Assembly (NCBI GenBank): GCA_023376005.1
Contig: CM042138.1
Span: forward strand, 98,202,766-98,266,765
Length of the DNA: 64,000 bases
Direction: 5' to 3'
From: Doryteuthis pealeii
Lineage: Eukaryota; Mollusca; Cephalopoda; Myopsida; Loliginidae
The position numbers were made by a program, and so were the translations under genes. The notes under the pieces are model-generated. The model saw only the letters and a program-made list of their open reading frames with translations. It was not told the DNA's origin and ran no database searches. Positions 55,497 to 64,000 of the stretch are shown here, piece by piece (within the stretch, counting starts at the first letter, position 1; each line of letters opens with the position of its first letter).

Positions 55497-56065
55497 AAGA
55501 ATTGCTGGTCCTATTTAGTTCACAAAGAAAAGGATATACGTATAATATTATTAAAAAAAAAAAAATCACTGGTTCTATTTATTTCACAAAGAAAAGGATA
55601 TACATATAATATTATTAAAAAAAAAAAATCACTGGTCCTATTTAGTTCACAAAGAAAAGGATATACATATAATATTATTAAAAAAAAATCACTGGTCCTA
55701 TTTAGTTCACAAAGAAAAGGATATATGTATGATATTATTAGAAAAAAGAAGAAAAAAAGAATCACTGGTCCTATTTAGTTCACAAAGAAAAGGATATATG
55801 TATAATATCATTAGAAAAAAAAATCACTGGTCATATTTAGTTCACAAAGAAAATGATATACATATAATATTATTAGAAAAAAAAAATCACTGGTCATATT
55901 TAGTTCACAAAGAAAATGATATACATATAATATTATTAAAAAAAATCACTGGTCCTATTTAGTTCACAAAGAAAAGGATATACGTATGATATTAGAAAAA
56001 CAAAAAAAGAATCACTGGTCCTATTTAGCTCACAAAGAAAAGGATATAAATATGATATTATTAGG
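55497..56065. repeat. Tandem array, about 60-bp unit, about 9 copies
   Basis: The core CACTGGTCCTATTTAGTTCA, then CAAAGAAAAGGATATACATA and TAATATTATTA plus an A-run of varying length. The regular open frames on both strands (repeated YPFLCELNRTSDF on the minus strand) come from the unit length and are not taken as a gene. Confidence 0.93.
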
Positions 56066-56256
56066 AAAAAAAAGTAAAACAAGTCTGACATGTGATGCAC
56101 TTCAACACAATACAAAATTGAGTTAGAGACACTTGTAACGATTCCACTCTCTCAACCTGAAAAAAAATCTGTTTTATTTTAGAATTCAGAATAAAAATTT
56201 TTTTACAAAATTATATGTTTTTGTTTGTTTGTCTGTTTGTTCGTATCTCTACGTAG

Positions 56257-56720
56257 TGTGTTTAAAAAGTATTGAGGCTGAAGCTGTATTTACCAAGACA
56301 GAAATGAACAATAAATAAAACATCAATTTTATTAAAAATAGTCCCCTTGGCATTCAATTCACTTAGTCCAGCAAGTTTTTCACTTGTCAAAGTACCTCTG
56401 AATTTCTTCTTTTGAAAAGCTGCATGATTTAGACCCCCCCCCCCAAAAAAAAAAAAAAAAAAAAAATTAAAAAATTGCATGGTGCTAGGTCTTATGAGTA
56501 TGGGTGGTGATGCACTTGCACAGTTCAGTGTTTCACTGAAAATGATCTATTCAAAAGTGTTGAGACTGAAGCTGTATTTACCAAGGCAGAAATGAACAAT
56601 GAATAAGACATTAATTTTATTCCAAATAGTCACCCTGGCATTCATTTATTCCAGCATATTTTCCATTGGTCAATGCACCTCTGAACCTCATCTTTTAATA
56701 TGGTTTGAACCTGTGCTATT
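56257..56720 (-). mobile_element. Two mariner-like relics
   Basis: AAAGTATTGAGGCTGAAGCT (56270) and AAAGTGTTGAGACTGAAGCT (about 56555) start two related pieces. Their minus strand encodes a mariner C-terminus-like segment ('EIQRYFDK' and a 'C.W.K' pattern) in broken frames. Confidence 0.55.
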
Positions 56721-56949
56721 GTATATCTTTTAAATCTTACAGTAGTAGAAGTTAAATAATATTTGAATTAGTCAGACATGTGAATTATCAACTCACCAAC
56801 AGTAAAACTCTAAGTTGTGAGTTTTTACTCTACCTTACATTTTTTATCTTATATATTTTTTATAATTGATAATATACTGTGATATTGCTCTATATTTTTG
56901 ACATGCAATTTTATGAATTAGAGGAGCTTTTAGAATTAAATATTAATCA

Positions 56950-56950
<1 letters not shown>

Positions 56951-56993
<43 letters not shown>
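56951..56993. repeat. (TA)n microsatellite
   Basis: TA tract of about 43 bases. Confidence 0.92.
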
Positions 56994-56995
<2 letters not shown>

Positions 56996-57925
56996 AAAAA
57001 TAGGAATAAATCTGATAGTATGTAAGTGTAGAAATATAAGAATTACAAATAATCAGAGGGTGTATCTATTATGAATAAATAGTTTTGCCTATGTTGAAGT
57101 GGTTTGTCTTTTGAAATATTTTTTTTTGTCAGGGCAATATTATGGAGTGATGTTATGAAGTTCTGTTCAGAAAAGATATTTTCAAGTAAAAAAATGTGAC
57201 ATTTATTTGGTTATCATTAGCAGTGTTCCTTTTTAAAATGTGTTACATCATGAATTTAAAAAAATGAATCATTTAGAAAATACTGTACATTACAAATAAT
57301 TCCTAAAAATGTTTGAAAACTTTATATGAATTAATAACTTCTAAAAAAATTATTGAAAACGACAAAGTATGTCTAGAAATTAAAAAAAAAATTACCAATT
57401 TTTTAAGTAAAATTATTTTTATGTTTTTTTAATTTAAAAAAAAATAGAATAAAATCTATTGTGATTTATTAATAAAATGAGGTTTAAGAAATATATTTGA
57501 TAGAATATAAGTAAATATAAACATAAGGTATGTTAAAAAAGTATTGACTGAAGCTGTATTTATTTACAATGAATGAAATGTTAATTATCTTCAACAAACT
57601 TATTCCAGTGAGTTTTCCATTGATTGAAGCACCTCTGAAATTCTTTTGGCATAGTGTGAAGTTGTATCATCATATTTCTTTTCATATCCTACACGTTCTT
57701 AGATTTTACTGTTGTGATACATTTTCCAGAAACAAGCCAAAGATGCACTTGTACAATTCTGTTTATATTTTGCAACCCCCCCCAAAAAAAACAAAAAAAA
57801 ACAAAAACAAAAACAACAACATTTAAACAAGTATTGAGACTGGAATTAATTTAATTTTTTTTTTAGAATTGACATAGACTTTTTTTCTGAAGTGTACAGA
57901 TCTAGATATAATCCCTTTATTATTA

Positions 57926-58846
57926 CTAGCAAATATATGCACCCTACAAGTGCAAGTATTTAAGTTTTAATGTAATAAAATATTATATTAAATTAGAAGC
58001 GTGTGGTGTAATGGTTAAAATCATGGGAAATGGACTCGTCGCCACGAGTTCAAATCCTGGACGCAGTAACTGCATTTTCACTTAGCGCTAATACCCTTGG
58101 GAAAGGTATGATTCCTACTCTCCCTCCAGCTATGGGTAAATAGTAGGGCAGACCGGGCTCTTTAACCTTGGTTAGGCAACTGGTCTAGGAGAAGCAAAAC
58201 TCTGAATTCAAACCTGTTGAACTCCGCTTAAGAAATTGACCTTGTGTCACATCCTGCTCGTGCGGAGGGGTTGGTAAATATATATATTAAATTAGAAAGT
58301 TTTATGAAACTCAATAAGAATGCAGATGAAAAGATTTTAAACAGAAGTTCGGTATAATTGAAAAATAGAAGAACTGAAACTTAGTCTTCCATCACTCCTG
58401 TCTTTTATTGATAAATTTTCCTAATTTAACTATTTAGTTAAAATAGGAAGTAAAGAATAAAATTACAGTTATTTCTTCTTGTTAATGGATTTCTTTTAAG
58501 ATTTATCCCAGAGATTTTTGTTCATATTATTAAGATAAAACCAAACAATTAGAAATCAATAATACTAAGCGCATATTTATTAAAATCAAATTCTTAATAT
58601 CAGTATGCAAATTCTTTCCTCTTCACACTGTAAACCGCTATTTTGTTGTATATATAAATACAATTGCATGTGATTAGTATGTAGCTATGGTCAACAGTAT
58701 TAATAATGTAAACCAATTTTATTAATAATTGAGGTTTAAATAAAAAATAAATCATGGAAAATGTGACGTAAATGACTAAGGGAATTGTGATTTGAGTTGT
58801 AATATAGTTACAGACAGACAAACACACAATCTCCATTATAATAAGA
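57926..58846 (-). mobile_element. Helitron-1 copy interrupted by SINE-B
   Basis: Minus strand A|TCTTATTATAATGGAG start and hairpin, ATATATTTG, CTAG|T end. The length without the SINE and its duplication is about 620 bp, matching 11724-12327. Confidence 0.87.
57999..58282 (+). mobile_element. Full-length SINE-B with 15-bp target duplication
   Basis: A 284-bp reference copy from GCGTGTGGTGTAATGG to GGGGTTGGTAAATATA. TATATTAAATTAGAA flanks it on both sides (57984-57998, 58283-58297). It contains an A-box (TGGTGTAATGGTTAA) and a B-box (GAGTTCAAATCC). The duplication proves retroposition. Confidence 0.93.
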
Positions 58847-58943
58847 TGTAAGTTGCTCAGCAATACACATGTCTTCATTTGAATTTTAAAATTGAGAAAT
58901 CTAAAGCTTCAGTCTCAATACTTTTTGATCACACTTTGTATTC

Positions 58944-60550
58944 TTTTAATCACTTGTGTTAAAAACAAACATTTGTTGTATACCCATCTTCTTGCATCAG
59001 CCTCTATCAGGTCTCTGTTCCTCTATCTTCCATTGGGTGTCTGTTCATCGTATTAGGTCAGGTTTTGTCTCTTAGCTGGCTGGGGGTGTCTCTCTCTGGG
59101 TTCCATCATGTTCTTTCATTAAGAAACAACATAGAGACATTGTTATGTGTATACACTTTTATTCCTCTGAATGTTTCCCCTACCCCAATACATTGTCAAT
59201 CCACATACATGAGGAGGGGGTGGGGGTGTAGTGACACAAATACATATCCTGCCCCAACTCTCTAATTCTACTTTTCTAGTGTTGCCTGGTCATGTGATCC
59301 TCTAAGCTAATCAGAGGCTTCATTCCATACAAATCTGAGGTGACACCTTGTCAATGAAACTCTGACTGGTGCTGTATTTTTCAACCATTTTACCATTGTT
59401 TCAAATTACACTACTTGCTAAAATTGATAAGCTATGCCTATTTGTTATGTAATTCATTACACAAGAAAAGTATTTTATTGCAGTCAATAAAAGGTAGACA
59501 TTTTAGTCATGTTTTGTGGTCAGAATATTAAATTATTTGAAAATTCATTTTTGATAGAATTGTAAAAAAAAAAAAAAGTATTTTTTCCATACTTCTAAAA
59601 TCTTATTATTTTCTATACTTTGTGGACTGATATACTCTCAACATTTCGTCCACTGTACTCTCCAGCCTTTTTCAGGTGTCTTGTTGTACTCTTACAGGAA
59701 TTCTGATCTTAACCATTTATATGAATCATAGGGGATGACTTCTCATTCCACAGCCCATGTCTTGGAGTTATCTTGCATCAGACACTTTTGTAAAGTAGGG
59801 GGGGCCTTTACGTAATGTGATGTGTCTTTTTTTTAATTCAAATTTTAATTTTCAAAATTTAAATTTTTCTTTATTTTAATCATTTCAAATTAAATTATTC
59901 AAAAGTTTTTCTTGTTTACAAAAAATTTTTAAACACCCAAAATTTATCAAAGTTTTTTTCACCAAAATACTTAACAGCTTGGCTTATTATTTTTTTCAAA
60001 AAGATGTCTATACTACCTTGTTTAAAAAAAAAAAAATGTTTTTCAAAACATAAACTGTTAAAAAAAAGAAAGAAAAAGAAATCCCAATTTTTTCAAACCA
60101 GGAAAGGCTTTTGAGTTTTAAAAATTTTGTTTATGATGTAATCAATTTCAAATGTCTGTGTCCTGAAGAAGATCTTAGTTTGCATGCCTGATATTTTATT
60201 ATTATTTTGTTTTATATCTAAAATAATTTGAAATAGAATATTCTGTGTGTGCTAGTGAAATTTGGTTGAAACACATGTTGACAAAATAACAGCAATAAAT
60301 TTCATCCATACCAAAGTATATAAATTTTTCTTCCAATAATTTTTTCAACATATCTGTTGAATTTATTTCCATTTTTCTTACTTATGCAGTATTATATTTA
60401 CAAGCACACACTCTACGTACATGTATAGACATACATATACTTGTATATATGCAGTCATACATATAGACATTTATATACTTATATATACGCACATACATAT
60501 AAACATGCATATACTTTTATATACACACATGCAGATAGACATACATAATG
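58944..60550. other. Gene-free stretch
   Basis: No exon or intact element is recognised. A fragment at about 59620-59730 (CTCCAGCCTTTTTCAGGTGT) resembles the LINE-associated block at 44220. The rest is AT-rich with long A/T runs, and a TACATATA-rich purine/pyrimidine-alternating stretch lies near 60410-60550. Confidence 0.5.
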
Positions 60551-60552
60551 TT

Positions 60553-60945
60553 TATTGTTGTAGGAAATGGAATGGGCATCCTGAGTTCAAACCAGTCTAG
60601 GAGAAGGAAAATCTGAATTTAAAAAGACCCCAGCTCTTCTCTGCTTAAAAATGGACTGTGTGTCCTATCCTACTTCTTCAAAATTATGTATTCATCCTGT
60701 CTCAAAATTTTGATCCATCAAAGTGTAATGGTTAGAAAACTGGCCTTGCAGATCTTTATTACTAATTAATAGCACTAATACTCTTGGGAAAGGTATGCAT
60801 CCGACTATTCTCCCTACAGCTATGGTTAAATAGTAGAGCCATCTGGGCTCTTTAACCTTGGTTAGGTAACCAGTCTAGGAGAAGCAAAACTTTGAATTCA
60901 AATTTTTAAACTCTGCTTAAGAAATTGACCTGAAGAAATTGACTC
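60553..60945 (+). mobile_element. Broken SINE-B pieces
   Basis: TGTAGGAAATGGAATGGGCA with CAGTCTAGGAGAAGGAAAA at 60560-60625, and CTTGGGAAAGGTATGCATCC through GAAATTGACCTG at 60780-60930. Confidence 0.7.
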
Positions 60946-61073
60946 TGAGGGGATGGTTGTGGTGAACATTCCTTCCACCCCCACCCTCCACTGCCATTCA
61001 TTGTAAAATGGACTGCTCATGTTTATAAGGAAGTCCTGTTTATACTAACTACTCATATATGCTGAATAAAAGG

Positions 61074-61322
61074 GCACCTCACGTGGTGTAATGGTTAGCA
61101 AGCTATATTTGCAGACCATTGTTAGTGAGTTCAATTCTCATTGGGCACTCCTTACCCTTGGCATTGTGCCACATCTAAGCTAAGCTTAGTAAAAAAATGA
61201 GCACCTCACGTGGTGTAATGGTTAGCAAGCTCGATTTGCCGACCATTATTAGTGAGTTCGATTCTCACTGGGTGCCCTTACCCCTGGCCTTGTGCCACAT
61301 CTAAGCTAAGCTTAGTAAATAA
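61074..61322 (+). mobile_element. Two tandem SINE-C copies
   Basis: Both start CACCTCACGTGGTGTAATGG, have a B-box in a paired arm (GTGAGTTCGATTCTCAC in the second) and end CTAAGCTAAGCTTAGTAAA. This is a short (about 120 bp) third tRNA-derived family. Confidence 0.85.
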
Positions 61323-61330
61323 CTATATAC

Positions 61331-62388
61331 TAGCGACTAGCAAAAAAAATCGGATACTACGAGTTTTAAAAGCGAATTAAGAATAATTAAAACTTTTATT
61401 TAAGGTTAAACTTTGTCTAAATCGATAAGTAGTAGCATAATAACCAACATTAAAAAAAGAAAAATATAATTACATATGCAGTTTATTTTAAAAAGATTTA
61501 AAACTTTGTTTTGGTCAATTTCGACGATATCCGCCATTCAGCCTCTTTTTCGATGGTTTTAAGTGCTTGTTTATAATTTTACTGTAACATTCGCGATTGC
61601 AAAAAAATTTACCAAAAATCAGGTAATTATCTGATTTTAATGAAATTTTCAGTATTGATTTAACAATTAATGAATTTTATAATGCATTAATTATTTTATT
61701 TCAAAACTTTAATTTAGTATTTTTGCTATGAAAAATTAATATATAAAATTCATTTAAAATATGAAAATCCCAATGTTAAGTTTAAAATGTTATATTTTTA
61801 GATTCTAAAAATAAATATCTACTTAATGCAAACCTTATTTTAGGCGCCAAAAGTAATAAGTTTTGAAGAAAAACTCGATTAAAAATGTACCCCCTCCTTT
61901 TTAAGCAGAAAACACATCGATGTATAATTTTTTATTTTATAAAATAATAGCCAATTAAATAATTATCGAAATGAGTAAAAAAGAAATCTCCAAAAAATTA
62001 ATCATTTATTATTTTTTTGCATTTTATTTTTCGATTTTCGGTACTTATTTTCTCATAAAAGCGCAACCGTAAAAAAATTTGTTTTGTTTCTATTCATAAC
62101 TTCGGTCTTTTATCTCATTATTTATACTGTAATTAGTATCGAAAATGATCAACTTGCAAAACATTTTACACCCCCAACATAAGGGGGGTCAAAATTAAGT
62201 GACCTGAAAAAAATGAGAAAGTTTTTAAATAAAATAAATAATGCATTATAAAGATCATTCATTGATACATAAACACTGAAAATTTCATTAAAATTCGATA
62301 ATTTCCTGATTTTTGGTAAATTCTTTTCCGTAGGGGTCTAAAGTCATTTTGACAAAAACGAATTTTAGACTCCGTTTGCTAGTCCCTA
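61331..62388. mobile_element. Non-autonomous hAT element, 1058 bp, perfect 8-bp duplication
   Basis: Termini TAGCGACTAGCAAA / TTTGCTAGTCCCTA match at 13 of 14 and fit the hAT consensus YARNG. CTATATAC lies directly on both sides (61323-61330, 62389-62396). Long inner inverted arms (ATTTACCAAAAATCAGGTAA near 61605 against its mirror near 62310) surround an AT-rich core. No transposase frame is present. It interrupts a SINE-C cluster. Confidence 0.93.
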
Positions 62389-62396
62389 CTATATAC

Positions 62397-62672
62397 TGAA
62401 TGAGGACACCTCACGTAGTGTAATGGTTAGCAAGCTAGACTCGCAAACCATTGTTAGTGAGTTCGATTCTCACTGGGTGCTCCATACTTCTGACCTTGTG
62501 CCACATCTAAGCTAAGCTTAGTAAATAACTATATGCTGAATAAAGCCAAATAAGCTTTCTCTGCTTCGTGACTTTTATTCGTTACAATAGTAAATATATA
62601 TTACTGATTAATGAGTTTGAACCTCACTGGGTGCCTCCATACTTGTAACCTTGTGTTAGAACTAAGCTAAGC
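62397..62672 (+). mobile_element. SINE-C copies downstream of the hAT
   Basis: One full copy (about 62406-62523, CACCTCACGTAGTGTAATGG on) and one head-truncated copy (about 62608-62672, GAGTTTGAACCTCACTGGGT on). The junction AAATAACTATATGCTGAATA at 62523 is a paralogous version of the hAT target. Confidence 0.82.
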
Positions 62673-63217
62673 TTAGAAAATGAGAGATCACTGAAAGGTA
62701 ATGCCCAATACTTAGATGTGTGACCCTTTAGAAACAGTTGGCGCCGTAAGCAACCTTAAGCTTGTTGTGCTTAGCAAAAGTTAGCTAACTCGATTCTTAA
62801 AAATATATATGCAGTTATCTCCCTTAGACTGACATGTCTTTTTTTATGTGTTTTTTTTTAACGCAATTGTTGACTAGGAGTTTTGAAAAGCGTATTTTGA
62901 GATCAAGTTAGAGGAGTATCTCGATTGTTTTAATAAGTATATTTTTACAGTATAATCTTTTCTTCTTCTTTTTTTAAAACTCCTTCCCTACTTATTTCAC
63001 ACATTCTTAATTTCACCAACGATCCAGAATTAACATGCTCTGGAAACCTCTTGCATTTCTATTCAACTATTGTGTTACAGTGAAAAAACCGTCTAGTCAA
63101 CTCGATGACCTATGAGAGATCAACTTCAAAATCTCCCGCCAATAATTTCCCGCCTTCTCACAAATACACTTTTTTCGCGCCTTTTCATAACCGTTTTTAT
63201 CAACATTGGAATATAAC

Positions 63218-63950
63218 AGTGGTTCCCAACCCTTTTCAGGCTAGCGCCCCCTTGATTTCCCAATCGATTCCTATCCCTCTCCCCTACACACGTACGAGCA
63301 CACACTTTCTTTCTGCTTCAAATTGAAAATAACAAGATTAAACACAAAGATGTATTTCACAAATGAAACCGGTTTACCTCAGTTGGTAGAGAGTCTGTCT
63401 AGGAACCACAAGGTTCCTGGTTCGATACCGGTCCTCGCAACTCAGCGTATTAGTAGCACAGGGATCTGTGCGGTAAAGTGAGGAGCTGATGGTAGGTGTG
63501 GCGCTCCACCCCCAACGCTAAAACAATCTCCTCGGTCTAGCGCTAGTGAAAAGGGGATAGACTCCCTCGCTGTCTGGCTGATACCGACTTTAGGCCACGC
63601 CGATGACTTTACTTATTTTTTTTTTTTCCTTTACTTATTTAGCAGTTTTATCTGTGTCAGCAATATGGAAATGTAAATCAACATCTCACAAGTAACCTTA
63701 GTAACATAGTTCATTATCTTCACGGTTATTGTTAATGGGATGGATTTGCTTGGTGCAGGGATATCAGTATCTCAACATCAAACATGAACATTCAGACTTT
63801 TGACTGATTTTGGACTACGTAACAAAAAAAAAAAAAAAACTATGCATTTGTTTATAATTCTTATGTCGGTTTTTCTTCTGTATAAACTGCTTACGCATTC
63901 CATTACCTTAGCATTTATGACATATATTTTGTCTCTCTGATTTTTTTTTA
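63218..63950. mobile_element. hAT-family element (same as 40263) with SINE-A inserted
   Basis: Starts AACAGTGGTTCCCAACCC and follows the reverse complement of 40263-40716 (TTTTCAGGCTAG, then ATTCTTATGTCGGTTTTTCT and GACATATATTTTGTCTC). It is interrupted by the SINE-A at 63366-63616. The right end is not seen before the window ends in a different repeat. Confidence 0.75.
63366..63616 (+). mobile_element. SINE-A copy
   Basis: AACCGGTTTACCTCAGTTGG head, GTTCGATACCGGTCC B-box and full body to GATGACTTTACTTATTT. Confidence 0.9.
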
Positions 63951-64000
63951 GATGAGGCTTGATAATTAGTATTATTTGTATTATTCGGTCGAAACATTGT

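Larger units (their letters stand above)
57525..58943. mobile_element. Mariner-like shell enclosing a Helitron and a SINE
   Basis: The left terminus AAAAAGTATTGACTGAAGCT (about 57536) is mirrored by AGCTTCAGTCTCAATACTTT (about 58906-58925), matching the relics at 56257-56720. The interior is mostly a later Helitron-1. No transposase frame remains. Confidence 0.6.

Overview
The window is eukaryotic and almost certainly from an invertebrate animal. It is AT-rich, carries long (TA)n tracts, has two spliced protein genes, and is packed with interspersed repeats, including three tRNA-derived SINE families, Helitrons, mariner, hAT and piggyBac-like elements, LINE tails and many foldback MITEs. A mollusc or other lophotrochozoan is my best guess. 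That guess rests on overall style and not on a diagnostic sequence, so the species is left open.

Two genes can be supported, both on the + strand. (1) Positions 9300-17110 hold four exons of a glycine N-acyltransferase-like (GLYATL) enzyme of the GNAT superfamily. The exons join in frame with canonical splice sites to give 250 residues, and a further N-terminal exon upstream is likely. (2) Positions 29195-52125 hold RPAP1 (RNA polymerase II-associated protein 1), encoded by a 410-nt first coding exon and a single 3.8-kb last exon. The 18.7-kb intron between them is filled with mobile elements. The joined product is 1414 residues, close to the human protein (about 1390). I found no structural RNA gene, CRISPR array or prokaryotic feature.

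Region by region. 1-9300: intergenic, with two weak promoter-like spots, SINEs, a LINE 5' fragment, a MITE that has grown an internal tandem array with telomere-like (TTAGGG-type) interior, a deleted mariner and a 265-bp foldback. 9300-17110: the GLYATL gene, whose introns contain two Helitron-1 copies, one Helitron-2 copy, an LTR with primer-binding site, a foldback with a perfect 8-bp target duplication, and many SINEs. 17111-29194: intergenic, with a 100-bp tandem triplication, a second copy of the same deleted mariner, another Helitron-1, a hAT MITE and a perfect 61-bp-arm foldback. 29195-52125: RPAP1. 52126-64000: several AT-rich tandem arrays, a triple nest (mariner-like shell, Helitron, SINE), and a 1058-bp non-autonomous hAT inserted in a SINE cluster with a perfect 8-bp duplication.

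The two genes have no evident functional link: RPAP1 acts in RNA polymerase II assembly and nuclear import, while GLYATL proteins conjugate acyl-CoA to glycine or similar acceptors. The most interesting material is in the repeats. There are four otherwise unrelated foldback families that all start with GG, end with CC and make 8-bp duplications. There are two Helitron families with recognisable A|TC...CTAG|T termini. There is also an uncharacterised dispersed family ('D') whose insertion with an 11-bp duplication suggests retroposition. Repeat boundaries are exact where a target duplication is quoted and otherwise approximate, to within about 5-30 bases.
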